From positions 2,728,001 through 2,792,000 of the forward strand of contig NZ_CP114283.1 in NCBI RefSeq assembly GCF_027107535.1: a stretch of 64,000 bases of DNA, given 5' to 3'. Source of the stretch: Streptomyces aurantiacus (lineage in GTDB: Bacteria > Actinomycetota > Actinomycetes > Streptomycetales > Streptomycetaceae). The notes beneath the pieces were generated by a model. The model had not been told where the DNA came from. It made no database searches and saw only the letters and a list, made by a program, of their open reading frames with translations. Each line of letters begins with the position of its first letter. Positions within the stretch are counted from its first letter, which is position 1. A program made the translations under genes and the position numbers. Positions 31,945 through 41,068 of the stretch are shown here, piece by piece.

Positions 31945-34452
31945 ATGAGTACGGAAGCGCGCCGCGCCTCCATTCCTCCGCGCCCGTCGACGCCACCGGG
32001 ACCGCCCGGAGCGGAGAGCGACCGAGAGCCGTCGCCGGAGCCCGGCGACTCGAACACGCGGCCGCACCCTGAGCGCGCGAGCGGGCCGGCCGCCGAGGGG
32101 CCCCGGAGCCCCGGAGCCCCGCAGGGGCACGGTCCCGCCGGACCCGCCAGGCCCCGGAGCGCTTCGTACGGATCCGGCGGCGGTGGGGGCTTCGGCGCGG
32201 GTGCTCCGGACAGGAACCACCCCGGCACCACGGCTCCGCAGCCCGCCGAGGAGTGGACCACTGCCGCGCCGCCCGGGCGCGAGCGCGGGAACACCGTCGC
32301 GAGGCCGGGAGCGGCAGGGGCCAGGTCCGGGCAGGCCGCGGCGGGAACGCCGCCACGGCACCCTGCCGGAGCGCCGCCGCGACCGCGTACGTCCGACGGA
32401 GCCGGTCCCCGGGACACACCCCCGGCCACCTCACCGCGCTTCCCGAACCTCCGCCCCGCCGGAGACCGACGACAGACGCCCGGAACGCCTCCGCCTCCCG
32501 CGGCCTCGGCCCGCTTCCCTGACACACCGCCCGGCGGATCGCGCATCCTGCCCGGCACGGACGGGCCGACGCCTCCCCGGCGTACGACGACCGAGCCGCA
32601 CGCTCCCGTGGGAGGCCCGGCGAGACCGGGTGTCCCGCCGCGCCCGGCCACCGCGCCGGGGGTGGCTCCGGCGCGCACCGCTCAGGGCGATTCCCCGCCG
32701 CGCCCGGCGGCCGAGCGGCATGCCCCCAGGAGCACCGCCGAGGGTGAGCGAATCCCGCCGCGGCCGATGCGTGAGCCGCACGGATCCTCGGGGAGCGCCC
32801 CGGGTGCCCGGATCCCCTCGCGTCCGGTGAGCGGCCCGGGGCCGAACCCGGGGACGGCTCCGAGGCGAGACGATCAGCGGCACCTCCCCCCGCGGCCCAC
32901 GAGTGAACCGGGCGCCGCCACCCGCGGCATCCGGCGGCCGGATGTTCCGCCGCGTCCCGCGAGCGCGCCCCGCTCCTCCACGCCGGACGGCGAGGAGAGG
33001 CAGGCTCCTGCCCGTCCCGCCGCCGAACCCCGGACGACCGGCGGCAATGCCCCGCAGCGGCCCGGCACCGGCCTGCCCCTGCGTCCTTTCGCCCCGCCGC
33101 GACCGGGCACCACGGCGTCCCGCCCCAGCACCGACGCACGGCGGGCCGCGCCGCCATCCGGCCCGGGTGCCGAGGAGCGGCGAGCCGCATCGCCGTCGGG
33201 CCCGGGTCCGGGTGCAGGTGCAGGTGCTGGGGAGCGTCAGGTCACGCCGTCGTCCGGATCGGGTGCCGGCGAACGGCGAGTCGGCACACCGGCCGGTCCC
33301 GGTGCGGGGGAGCACCGCGTCGCGCCGCCGTCCGGTCCTGGTGCCGGCGAGCGCCGCGTCGCGTCACCGGCCGGTCCCGGTACCGGGGAACGACCGGCTG
33401 CCAGACCACCGCTGCCACCCCGCCCGAGCACCTTCCATCCCTCCGCCCGGCGCACCGCGGTTTCCGCGGACGCCCCGCCGGAGACCACCACCAGGCTCCG
33501 GCCCGTCCCCGCCGACCCGCCCGCGGCACCGAGCACGTCACCGTCCCGCCTGCCGATGACCGGCCCCGGCGAGCCCTTCTCGGGCCCCGCCCGGCACATC
33601 CCCGAGCCTTTGGACCCGACGCACCGGCACCACGTGTCCCTCGCGCCCCCGGACACGTACGACGAGGAGAACCTGCCCCCGCAACCGGTGGTCCCCCGGC
33701 GGCGCGGCAGCGTCGTGGCCGCCGCGGCCTGTGTGGTGCTGGGCCTCGGCCTCATCGGTGGTGCGGTGACGGGCAGTTGGCTCACCGGCGACAGTTCGGG
33801 GGCGTCGGGGAAGCCGGACGCGTTCACGGCGGCCGGCGACCTGTGGCACAGCATCCCCGTCGACGAGCTCTTCCCGCCCACGGTCGACGGCGAGGGCGCG
33901 GGCCCCGGCGGCGCCGACCGCACCTGGACCCGTATCGCCGTGGCCCCCGACAGCGGCTGCAAGGACGCCTTCGACCCGCTCCTGCGCAAGGCCCTCGCCC
34001 CCGCGGGCTGCCTGCGCCTGCTGCGCGCCACCTACACGGACGCGACGCGCAGCCATGTCACCACGGTCGGCCTGCTGTTCACGAAGGCGGACTCCGCCGC
34101 CATGGGCGTCCTGCACCGCCGGTTCGAGGAGCAGGGGCTCGACCGCCGACGCGACCTCATGCCCCGCCCGTACGCGGCGAAGGGCACGGTCGCCGCGGGC
34201 TTCGGCGACGCGCAGCGCGCGTCCTGGACGCTGTCGGTCCTGACGGACGCCCCCGTGGTCGCGTACGCGGTGTCCGGGTTCGCCGACGGCCGCGCCGTCG
34301 GTGAACCGCAGCCCGCCGAGGACGCGATGAAGGCCGCCGCCACCACGACCCCTGCCCAGGCCGGGCTCGGCCACGACGCACAGGGCCTCGCCGACCGCGT
34401 CGAGCGAAGCCTCCGCAAGACCGTCAACTCGGCCACGGAGAAGCCGTCATGA
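31945..34452 (+). CDS. Giant Pro-rich single-pass membrane protein
   Basis: 835 residues from ATG 31945, after GGGGGG. About 580 cytoplasmic residues are low-complexity Pro/Arg/Ala/Gly sequence, with repeated PPRP motifs every 20-25 residues and a cluster of 16-residue repeats (33147-33402). Then comes one membrane helix (VVAAAACVVLGLGLIGGAVTG) and a 230-residue extracellular domain with two Cys (GCKDAF, AGCLRLL). The stop overlaps the start of a mycosin-like protease gene (ATGA), so the two are translationally coupled. No known function. The gene could be read from upstream, but that portion overlaps the PLP-enzyme gene. Confidence 0.85.
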   Translation: MSTEARRASIPPRPSTPPGPPGAESDREPSPEPGDSNTRPHPERASGPAAEGPRSPGAPQGHGPAGPARPRSASYGSGGGGGFGAGAPDRNHPGTTAPQPAEEWTTAAPPGRERGNTVARPGAAGARSGQAAAGTPPRHPAGAPPRPRTSDGAGPRDTPPATSPRFPNLRPAGDRRQTPGTPPPPAASARFPDTPPGGSRILPGTDGPTPPRRTTTEPHAPVGGPARPGVPPRPATAPGVAPARTAQGDSPPRPAAERHAPRSTAEGERIPPRPMREPHGSSGSAPGARIPSRPVSGPGPNPGTAPRRDDQRHLPPRPTSEPGAATRGIRRPDVPPRPASAPRSSTPDGEERQAPARPAAEPRTTGGNAPQRPGTGLPLRPFAPPRPGTTASRPSTDARRAAPPSGPGAEERRAASPSGPGPGAGAGAGERQVTPSSGSGAGERRVGTPAGPGAGEHRVAPPSGPGAGERRVASPAGPGTGERPAARPPLPPRPSTFHPSARRTAVSADAPPETTTRLRPVPADPPAAPSTSPSRLPMTGPGEPFSGPARHIPEPLDPTHRHHVSLAPPDTYDEENLPPQPVVPRRRGSVVAAAACVVLGLGLIGGAVTGSWLTGDSSGASGKPDAFTAAGDLWHSIPVDELFPPTVDGEGAGPGGADRTWTRIAVAPDSGCKDAFDPLLRKALAPAGCLRLLRATYTDATRSHVTTVGLLFTKADSAAMGVLHRRFEEQGLDRRRDLMPRPYAAKGTVAAGFGDAQRASWTLSVLTDAPVVAYAVSGFADGRAVGEPQPAEDAMKAAATTTPAQAGLGHDAQGLADRVERSLRKTVNSATEKPS
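33147..33402 (+). repeat. Tandem repeats of about 48 bases in the Pro-rich gene
   Basis: Five to six copies encode variants of P-S/A-GPGAGERRVA-S/P. The units differ mostly by Ser-Gly versus Ala-Gly changes and are obvious at the DNA level (GGTGCCGGCGAGCG recurring). Confidence 0.75.
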
Positions 34453-35633
34453 CCCGGAAGCCCCTTCGCGCGAAGGGATTCCTGGTCGCCGTGATGGCCG
34501 CCGGCCTCGCGCTTATGCCCTCCACAGCCGCTCACGCCGACGGCATCCGTGCGAAGCAGTGGGCCCTGGAGGCCATGCACACGCAGGAGGCCTGGCGGAC
34601 GACCAAGGGCGAGGGCATCACCGTCGCGGTCCTCGACACGGGCGTCGACGACGAGCATCCCGACCTGGCGGGCAACGTCCTCGCCGGCAAGGACATGGTC
34701 GGTTTCGGCGCCGGCCGCGGCGACCGCCCGTGGGCACGCCACGGCACGGCGATGGCCGGCATCATCGCGGGCCACGGACACGGCGCGGGCAACGCCGACG
34801 GAGTCATGGGCATAGCCCCCGAGGCGAAGATCCTCCCCGTCCGCGTGATCCTCGAAGACGGCGACTCGGCCCGCGGCAAGGCCCGCAACACCCGCGGAAA
34901 CGCCCTCGCCGAGGGCATCCGGTGGGCCGCCGACCAAGGCGCCGACGTCATCAACCTCTCCCTCGGCGACGACTCCAAGTCCGCCCATCCGGAGGCCACC
35001 GAGGACGCCGCCGTCCAGTACGCCCTGAAGAAGGGCGCCGTCGTGGTCGCCTCGGCCGGGAACGGCGGCGAGAAGGGCGACCACATCTCGTACCCGGCGG
35101 CCTACCCGGGCGTGATCGCCGCGACCGCCGTCGACCGCTACGGGACCCGCGCCTCGTTCTCCACCCGCCGCTGGTACGCCACGGTCAGCGCCCCCGGCGT
35201 CGACGTGGTCATCGCCGACCCCGACCGCAAGTACTACGAGGGCTGGGGCACCAGCGCCGCCTCGGCCTTCGTCTCCGGCGCGGTCGCCCTCGTCAGGGCG
35301 GCCCACCCCGGCCTGTCCCCGGCCCAGATCAAGCAACTCCTGGAGGACACGGCCCGAAACGCCCCCGACGGCGGCCGCGACGACTCCCGGGGTTTCGGCT
35401 TCGTGGACCCCGAGGCGGCCATCAAGAAGGCCGCCGGACTGAAGCCGCAGGGTCTCACCGCGGTGACCGACGCGGACAGGTACTTCGGCAAGGGCCCGGA
35501 CGCCGCCGAGGAGGACCGGCCCTCGACCGCCTGGGCCGGCCCTCTGGCAGGCAGCGTCGGCGGCGTGCTCCTCGTCGCCGCGGTCATCCTCTGGAGAGGC
35601 AGCAGGCGACCGCGTCACCCCGACGCCGACTGA
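34449..35633 (+). CDS. Mycosin-like membrane-anchored subtilisin protease
   Basis: 394 residues from ATG 34449. A signal peptide (residues 1-30, ending in AAHA) is followed by an S8 domain with the triad Asp63 (VAVLDTGVD), His98 (WARHGTAMAG) and Ser269 (WGTSAASAFVSG), plus Asn205 in ASAGNGG. A C-terminal membrane helix (about 362-385) ends in basic residues. This layout is that of mycosins (MycP), proteases of type VII secretion, but no EccB-E or WXG100 genes are nearby. It is coupled to the Pro-rich membrane protein gene; the two products probably act together at the cell surface. Confidence 0.9.
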   Translation: MTRKPLRAKGFLVAVMAAGLALMPSTAAHADGIRAKQWALEAMHTQEAWRTTKGEGITVAVLDTGVDDEHPDLAGNVLAGKDMVGFGAGRGDRPWARHGTAMAGIIAGHGHGAGNADGVMGIAPEAKILPVRVILEDGDSARGKARNTRGNALAEGIRWAADQGADVINLSLGDDSKSAHPEATEDAAVQYALKKGAVVVASAGNGGEKGDHISYPAAYPGVIAATAVDRYGTRASFSTRRWYATVSAPGVDVVIADPDRKYYEGWGTSAASAFVSGAVALVRAAHPGLSPAQIKQLLEDTARNAPDGGRDDSRGFGFVDPEAAIKKAAGLKPQGLTAVTDADRYFGKGPDAAEEDRPSTAWAGPLAGSVGGVLLVAAVILWRGSRRPRHPDAD

Positions 35634-35699
35634 GGGCACGGCGATCGGGCCGACGCCCGGGGTCCGTCCGCACGTCCCGCCTGCCCGCCCCGTGGCGCG

Positions 35700-36671
35700 T
35701 CAGGCTCCCGCGAACACGGACACAGCAGCCCTCGCGGCCCCCTCCACCAGGGAAATCCCTTTCTCCTTGGTGGAGTTGCCGTCGGACAGCACCGCGACGA
35801 GGTACTCGCGCCCGTCCGCGGACACCCGGCCGACGCTGTTGATGACCCACAGCCCGGTCGCACTCCGCGGCAACCAGCCGTTCTTCAGGGCGGACCCGGC
35901 CTCGCCGGCGGCCGACACACCCCAGTCCTGCCCCGCGGCGATGTCCCCCATCAGCCCTCGCAGACAGGCCCGTGAGCCCTCGTCGAGCTCCGACTCGTCG
36001 CCGAACACCTGCCGCAGCAGGACGAGTTGATCGGCGGCCGTGGTCTGTGTCAGCCCCCACAGCGGCCCGTCCCCGCCCTCCGTGCCGCCGAGCCCCAAGC
36101 GCTCGTTCGCCTCCGCCAGCCCCTCGGCCTGCCCGATCGCCTTCCACAGCGCCGTGGCGGACGCGTTGTCACTGTCACGGATCATCGCGGCGGCGTACGT
36201 CCTCTCCTGCGCGGTGAGTCCACGCCCCGTGTCCTGGGCCCGCACCAGCAGGGCGGCCAGGATGTCGACCTTCACGATGCTCGCGGTGTCGAACGCCCCG
36301 TCCCCGTACACCGCGCTCTCCCCGGACTCCGTGTCCAGCACCGCCACCGACACCCGCGCCCCTGTCTCGACAGGGACAGCCCCCACCGCCCGGGCCAGCA
36401 GGGTGTCCAGGTCGGCCGTGGGAGCAGCGGGCGAGGTCCGGCCAGGACCGGGCGCGGACGTGCCTGCCGTCGCCGATTCCACCGCCGCCTCCAACGCTCC
36501 GGGTGCCGCCGAGGAGGATACGAGCTCCCCGGAGCCGTGCGCCTGTGCCGTCACGTACACCGCCCCCGCGGCCATGGTGCCCAGGAGGACGACGGAGGCG
36601 ACCGCCGCGTGTGCGAAGGGCCTGCGGCGGGACGGGCGGTCGCCGCGCCCACCGGCTCTGTGTGGGAACAT
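35700..36671 (-). CDS. Class A beta-lactamase-fold serine hydrolase
   Basis: 323 residues from ATG 36671 (weak ribosome site; the frame is open to 36836). An N-terminal membrane helix (AVASVVLLGTMAAGAVYV) anchors it outside the cell. The catalytic motifs are TASIVKVDI (Ser-x-x-Lys), DSDNAS (SDN loop) and LKNGW, where KNG replaces the usual KTG/KSG. It may be a beta-lactamase, but the class is also used for cell-wall-linked hydrolases of unknown substrate. It is divergent from the SseB-like gene. Confidence 0.87.
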   Translation of the reverse strand: MFPHRAGGRGDRPSRRRPFAHAAVASVVLLGTMAAGAVYVTAQAHGSGELVSSSAAPGALEAAVESATAGTSAPGPGRTSPAAPTADLDTLLARAVGAVPVETGARVSVAVLDTESGESAVYGDGAFDTASIVKVDILAALLVRAQDTGRGLTAQERTYAAAMIRDSDNASATALWKAIGQAEGLAEANERLGLGGTEGGDGPLWGLTQTTAADQLVLLRQVFGDESELDEGSRACLRGLMGDIAAGQDWGVSAAGEAGSALKNGWLPRSATGLWVINSVGRVSADGREYLVAVLSDGNSTKEKGISLVEGAARAAVSVFAGA

Positions 36672-36853
36672 GGCGCGATCGTGGGGCCCGGCCCTGTGCG
36701 CCGCGTCGGCCGCGTGTGAACGCCGGGTCGGAGATCGCTGAGAAATCGGTGAGACCTGCCGACGTCCCTCCTTTGGCACGCGCCGGGCGTGCGTCCGGCC
36801 GACGGCGGCCCACCGGCGGAGCCGGCCGGACGCCACCGATAGGGTCGGTTCCC

Positions 36854-37585
36854 GTGGCGAACAAGAACATCCCCGACCCCGGCTTCTCCGACGACGACGG
36901 CTCCGCCGACCCCCGGCTGAGCGCGGCGCTCGCGGCCTGGGCCGAGGACAGGTCCGCGCACGGTCCCGTCCTGGCGGCGCTCAGGGACGCGCGACTCCTC
37001 GTCCCCGTCGTCGCCGTGCTCGGCGAGGTCGAGGAGGACGAGAACGGGCTGCGCCGCGAGAAGACCAGCGACATGGCGGTGCCCACCCTCAAGGCGGGCG
37101 ACCGCACCGCGCTGCCCGCCTTCACCTCCACCGAGACACTGGCCCGCTGGGACCCGGCGGCCCGCCCCGTCGCCGTACCCCTGCACCAGGCACTCCGGGC
37201 CGCCGCGCACGAGAAGGCCGACACGGTCGTGCTCGACCTGGCAGGACCGGTCGCGTACGAACTGACCGGACCAGCCCTGCTGGCGCTCGCCGAGGGGCGT
37301 ACGACGACGGACCCGCTGGCCGATCCCGCCGTGGTCGCCGCGGTACGCGCCGCGGTCGCCGCCGAGCCCTCGGTACGCCGTGCCCACCTCGGCCCCGGGC
37401 AGGCCGACGGCACCCTCGCCCTGGTACTGGACCCGTCCGCCGCCCCGGCCGAGACCGCCCAGGCGGTCGCCCGGCGCCTCGCGGACGACGACACACTGAG
37501 GGCCCGCCTGGTGCGCGGCCTCGACCTGGCACTCCTGCCGGCCGAGGCGACGCCACCGGGCGAGCCCCTGTACGTACGTCGGTAG
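36854..37585 (+). CDS. SseB-family protein
   Basis: 243 residues from GTG 36854. The SseB N-terminal domain is visible (ARLLVPVVAVLG, then LPAFTSTETLARWDP and VAVPLHQALRAA), followed by the C-terminal SseB segment (RAHLGPGQADGTLALVLDP). In Streptomyces this protein type is cytoplasmic and of unknown role; the enterobacterial namesake meaning (type III secretion) does not apply. It is followed by 94 bases and then the convergent DUF1844 gene. Confidence 0.87.
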   Translation: MANKNIPDPGFSDDDGSADPRLSAALAAWAEDRSAHGPVLAALRDARLLVPVVAVLGEVEEDENGLRREKTSDMAVPTLKAGDRTALPAFTSTETLARWDPAARPVAVPLHQALRAAAHEKADTVVLDLAGPVAYELTGPALLALAEGRTTTDPLADPAVVAAVRAAVAAEPSVRRAHLGPGQADGTLALVLDPSAAPAETAQAVARRLADDDTLRARLVRGLDLALLPAEATPPGEPLYVRR

Positions 37586-37679
37586 ACACGGACGCCGACG
37601 CATCCGTACGCCGGCGGTTCCCCGGTAGCCCGGCGGGCGCGCCGTGCGTGCGCGCGCCCGCGGCCCCGGGGCGAAGAGG

Positions 37680-38036
37680 TCAGCCGAAGACCGGGCCCGT
37701 GTACTTCTCGCCCGGGCCCTGACCCGGCTCGTCCGGGACGAGCGACGCCTCGCGGAACGCCAGCTGCAGCGACTTCAGGCCGTCGCGCAGCGGTGCCGCG
37801 TGGAAGGAGCTGATCTCGGTCGTGCTCGCGTCGAGCAGTCCGGCCAGGGCGTGGACCAGCTTGCGGGCCTCGTCGAGGTCCTTGTACTTGTCGCCCTCCT
37901 CGGTCAGACCGAGCTTCACGGCGGCGGCGCTCATCAGGTTGACGGCGACCGTGACCAGGACCTCGACCGCGGGGACCTCCGCGATGTCGCGGGTCATGTC
38001 GTCGAAACCGGGGGACTCAGGAGGGGTGTCACTCAT
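37680..38036 (-). CDS. DUF1844 protein
   Basis: 118 residues from ATG 38036. It is a small acidic helical protein with the DUF1844 core (AEVPAVEVLVTVAVNLMSAAA, split in family alignments, and LDEARKLVHALAGLLD). It lies divergently next to infC, as in many actinobacteria. The function is unknown. The frame is open to 38045 but the second ATG matches the family start. Confidence 0.9.
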   Translation of the reverse strand: MSDTPPESPGFDDMTRDIAEVPAVEVLVTVAVNLMSAAAVKLGLTEEGDKYKDLDEARKLVHALAGLLDASTTEISSFHAAPLRDGLKSLQLAFREASLVPDEPGQGPGEKYTGPVFG

Positions 38037-38106
38037 GCCCCACACGATAGGCCCAGGCCCGGCGGCCCAGGCCCGCGGGAGACCGCGAACGGTGCGTGCA
38101 CACCGA

Positions 38107-38136
38107 TTAGCACCACCCCCGGGGAGCTGCTAACCT
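38107..38136 (+). promoter_or_regulatory. Putative infC promoter
   Basis: TTAGCA (38107-38112), an 18-base spacer, and TAACCT (38131-38136) resemble a sigma-70-type promoter. It predicts a leader of about 290 bases before the infC start. Confidence 0.5.
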
Positions 38137-38146
38137 TGTGTAACGA

Positions 38147-38434
38147 CCGGCCGGACACTCCTGTGCCCGGCCCGCAAGTGGAGGCTCCGATCTCCCACCC
38201 GACCATCCTCCGGGACGGCGGGTCACCCGGTCAGGCGGCCACCATCGTTCCGTACGGACGATGGAGCCGCTGGATATGCGCCCCGCGGTTGGCCGCGGCG
38301 GTGCTCCGGTAATCCTTGGAGCCACCGCCTGTGTCCCGTCCGGGGCATTTTTCATGTGCCTCGGTGGTTGGTCAGCGAAAGACGTACGCGAGCTGTCTGC
38401 CAGACAGCCGTGTGGTGCTATCCGAGGAGGATCC
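38147..38434 (+). promoter_or_regulatory. Structured infC leader with attenuator hairpin
   Basis: Within the ~290-base leader, GGCGGTG.CTCC and GGAG.CCACCGCC (about 38297-38330) pair into a long hairpin. Next comes TGTCCC-GTCC-GGGGCA (38332-38347) followed by TTTTT (38348-38352), a textbook terminator rare in GC-rich DNA. An earlier hairpin uses GGCCGG and CCGGCC (38147-38172). GAGGAGG at 38424-38430 is the infC ribosome site. The layout suggests transcription attenuation of the IF3/L35/L20 operon. Confidence 0.65.
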
Positions 38435-39112
38435 ATCAGCGCCGAGCCCCGCATCAACGACCGGATTCGCGTTCCCGAGGTACGACTTGTCGGTCCCAGC
38501 GGTGAGCAGGTCGGGATTGTCCCGCTTGCCAAGGCCCTGGAGCTTGCGCAGGAGTACGACCTCGACCTGGTCGAGGTGGCCGCGACTGCGCGTCCGCCGG
38601 TCTGCAAGCTCATGGACTACGGGAAGTTCAAGTACGAGTCGGCCATGAAGGCCCGTGAGGCGCGCAAGAACCAGGCGCACACGGTCATCAAGGAGATGAA
38701 GCTCCGGCCGAAGATCGACCCGCACGACTATGACACCAAGAAGGGTCACGTCGTCCGGTTCCTCAAGCAGGGCGACAAGGTCAAGATCACGATCATGTTC
38801 CGTGGTCGCGAGCAGTCCCGGCCGGAACTCGGCTACCGACTGCTGCAGCGTCTCGCTTCGGACGTCGAGGACCTCGGGTTCGTCGAGTCGAACCCGAAGC
38901 AGGACGGCCGAAACATGATCATGGTTCTCGGTCCGCACAAGAAGAAGACCGAGGCGATGGCCGAGGCCCGCGAGGCCCAGGCGGCACGCAAGGCGGAGGC
39001 GAAGGCCAACCCGGGCAAGTCGCAGAACCACGCGGACGACGACATCCCCGAAGGGGAGATCGCCGACTCCGAGGTCGCCGAGGCCCCGGCCGAGGCTCCC
39101 GCCGAGGCCTGA
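38435..39112 (+). CDS. infC: Translation initiation factor IF-3, probable AUC start
   Basis: 225 residues from ATC 38435. The IF3 N-domain ([14 protein letters not shown]) and C-domain ([25 protein letters not shown]) are intact, with an Ala/Glu-rich actinobacterial C-terminal tail. A perfect GAGGAGG ends 4 bases before the ATC, and no ATG, GTG or TTG lies between it and the conserved domain. A longer reading from ATG 38354 would start inside the U-tract of the leader terminator. IF3 is known to discriminate against non-standard starts, so an AUC start (AUU in E. coli) would permit autoregulation. It binds the 30S subunit and checks initiation. Confidence 0.93.
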   Translation: MSAEPRINDRIRVPEVRLVGPSGEQVGIVPLAKALELAQEYDLDLVEVAATARPPVCKLMDYGKFKYESAMKAREARKNQAHTVIKEMKLRPKIDPHDYDTKKGHVVRFLKQGDKVKITIMFRGREQSRPELGYRLLQRLASDVEDLGFVESNPKQDGRNMIMVLGPHKKKTEAMAEAREAQAARKAEAKANPGKSQNHADDDIPEGEIADSEVAEAPAEAPAEA

Positions 39113-39187
39113 TCCCGGGGCGCGAGTCCCGGTGGGTTTCCGGACGCGAGTCCGGGGACGTCAACCGATACACATGACGTTCCGTTG

Positions 39188-39209
39188 TGCCCGGTTTAAC
39201 GACCGGGCA
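39188..39209 (+). promoter_or_regulatory. Hairpin in the infC-rpmI spacer
   Basis: TGCCCGGT and ACCGGGCA form a perfect 8-bp stem with loop TTAACG, 33 bases before the rpmI start. A second hairpin (CCGGAC/GTCCGG) is at 39140-39155. Either could be a site for L20 autoregulation. Confidence 0.5.
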
Positions 39210-39242
39210 CAGGAGCGCCACCGACGAGGAGAGTACGGCGCC

Positions 39243-39437
39243 ATGCCGAAGAACAAGTCGCACAGCGGTGCCAGCAAGCGCTTCAAGATCACCGGCTCCG
39301 GCAAGGTGCTTCGCGAGCGTGCCGGCAAGCGCCACCTGCTCGAGCACAAGTCGTCGCGCGTGACGCGCCGCCTCACCGGCAACGCCGAGATGGCCCCGGG
39401 CGACGCCAAGAAGATCAAGAAGCTTCTCGGCAAGTGA
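39243..39437 (+). CDS. rpmI: 50S ribosomal protein L35
   Basis: 64 residues, strongly basic, with the L35 pattern [15 protein letters not shown] and [16 protein letters not shown]. It lies between infC and rplT in the conserved order. A GAGGAGAG is upstream of ATG 39243. Its product is a small 50S subunit protein. Confidence 0.98.
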   Translation: MPKNKSHSGASKRFKITGSGKVLRERAGKRHLLEHKSSRVTRRLTGNAEMAPGDAKKIKKLLGK

Positions 39438-39532
39438 CGTCCCGGCGCCCAGGCGCCGTACGTCAGAACCGGGACCCCATCGATTTCGGACCGTGTGACA
39501 ACCACCACGGTCCCGCTACAAGGAGTTAAAAA

Positions 39533-39916
39533 GTGGCACGCGTCAAGCGGGCAGTCAACGCCCACAAGAAGCGCCGGGCAATCCTCGAGGCGGCCTCCGG
39601 CTACCGCGGTCAGCGTTCGCGCCTGTACCGCAAGGCCAAGGAGCAGGTCACCCACTCCCTGGTCTACAACTACAACGACCGCAAGAAGCGCAAGGGCGAC
39701 TTCCGTCGGCTGTGGATCCAGCGCATCAACGCCGCTGCCCGCGCCAACGGCATGACGTACAACCGCCTCATCCAGGGTCTGAACGCCGCCAACATCGAGG
39801 TGGACCGCAAGATCCTCGCGGAGCTGGCCGTCAACGACGCCAACGCGTTCGCCGCGCTCGTCGAGGTCGCGCAGAAGGCGCTGCCGTCGGACGTCAACGC
39901 GCCGAAGGCTGCGTGA
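39533..39916 (+). CDS. rplT: 50S ribosomal protein L20
   Basis: 127 residues from GTG 39533, behind AAGGAG. The N-terminus [20 protein letters not shown] and [15 protein letters not shown] are diagnostic of L20. L20 is needed early in 50S assembly and often represses its own operon by binding a leader RNA. A terminator follows the gene. Confidence 0.98.
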   Translation: MARVKRAVNAHKKRRAILEAASGYRGQRSRLYRKAKEQVTHSLVYNYNDRKKRKGDFRRLWIQRINAAARANGMTYNRLIQGLNAANIEVDRKILAELAVNDANAFAALVEVAQKALPSDVNAPKAA

Positions 39917-39946
39917 CGCTGGCGCTGGCCCCGGCCGGATCCTGTG

Positions 39947-39990
39947 TGTGGGCTCGCTTGCCGTAAGGCTGCGGGCCCACATTTGTTTTC
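39947..39990 (+). terminator. Intrinsic terminator of the infC-rpmI-rplT operon
   Basis: TGTGGGC (39947-39953) pairs with GCCCACA (39975-39981), with extra pairing of GCTT/AAGG inside, then TTTGTTTTCC. Confidence 0.85.
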
Positions 39991-40131
39991 CTTGTCGCCG
40001 CGCGTACGGCCGGTCCGGCACCGCCGGAATCCGCCGCCGTGGCCGGGCGCCGCCGCGGCGGGAGCACGGGGCGCCCCCTCGGCGCGGCAAGCGGTACGCC
40101 CGACCCCCGCCCGTGAACCGAAGGTGAACCG

Positions 40132-40974
40132 ATGTCCATCGGCCCCGAGCTGATCTCCCCCCGCTCCGCGCGTGTCTCCGCCGCCCGGCGGCTGGCCAGG
40201 CGGAGCTTCCGGGGGAAGGAGCGCCTGTTCCTCGCCGAGGGACCGCAGGCCGTGCGCGAGGCCGCCGGGCACCGCGGGGAGAGCGGCGCGACACTCGTCG
40301 AGCTCTTCGTGACGCCGGACGCCGCCGAGCGGTACGCCGACATCGTGGGGGAGGCCCGGGGCGCGGGCGCCCGCGTGCACCTCGCCGCCGACGACGTGAT
40401 CGCGGACATCTCGACGACCATCACCCCGCAGGGGCTCGTCGGGGTCTGCCGGTTCCTGGACACCCCGTTCGACGAGATCCTCAAGGCCGGGCCCAGGCTG
40501 GTCGCCGTCCTGGCACACGTGCGGGACCCCGGCAACGCGGGCACCGTCCTGCGGTGCGCCGACGCCGCCGGCGCCGACGCCGTCGTCCTCACCGACGCGT
40601 CCGTCGACCTCTACAACCCCAAGTCCGTGCGGGCGTCGGTCGGTTCGCTGTTCCACCTGCCCGTCGCGGTCGGCGTACCCGTCGAACAGGCCGTGCAGGG
40701 CCTCAAGGACGCCGGGGTACGGATCCTCGCCGCCGACGGCGCGGGCGAGGACGACCTGGACGACGAGCTCGACAAGGGCACCATGGGCGGGCCGACCGCC
40801 TGGGTGTTCGGCAACGAGGCGTGGGGGCTCCCGGAGGAGACCCGTGCGCTGGCGGACGCCGTCGTGCGCGTACCGATCCACGGCAAGGCGGAGAGCCTGA
40901 ACCTCGCGACCGCGGCCGCCGTATGCCTCTACGCCTCGGCTCGTGCGCAGCGTGCCCGCCGTGCTCGTTCCTGA
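40132..40974 (+). CDS. SpoU/TrmH-family RNA 2'-O-methyltransferase
   Basis: 280 residues from ATG 40132. SPOUT motifs are all present: VRDPGNAGTVLRCADAAGA (motif 1), WVFGNEAWGLPEE (motif 2) and VPIHGKAESLNLATAAAV (motif 3), forming the knotted SAM site. A basic N-terminal domain of ~90 residues binds RNA. It probably methylates 23S rRNA; relatives of this type include resistance methylases, but no antibiotic context is visible. It is downstream of rplT and upstream of the histidine kinase, same strand. Confidence 0.93.
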   Translation: MSIGPELISPRSARVSAARRLARRSFRGKERLFLAEGPQAVREAAGHRGESGATLVELFVTPDAAERYADIVGEARGAGARVHLAADDVIADISTTITPQGLVGVCRFLDTPFDEILKAGPRLVAVLAHVRDPGNAGTVLRCADAAGADAVVLTDASVDLYNPKSVRASVGSLFHLPVAVGVPVEQAVQGLKDAGVRILAADGAGEDDLDDELDKGTMGGPTAWVFGNEAWGLPEETRALADAVVRVPIHGKAESLNLATAAAVCLYASARAQRARRARS

Positions 40975-41068
40975 GGGGGTCCGTTCCGTCACTCCCAGCT
41001 AGTAGGGTGACGGGCTCGGGGAACCGCCCCCCAGCTCTCGGCCGCGTTCGAGCAGGGAGGCACCCCCG

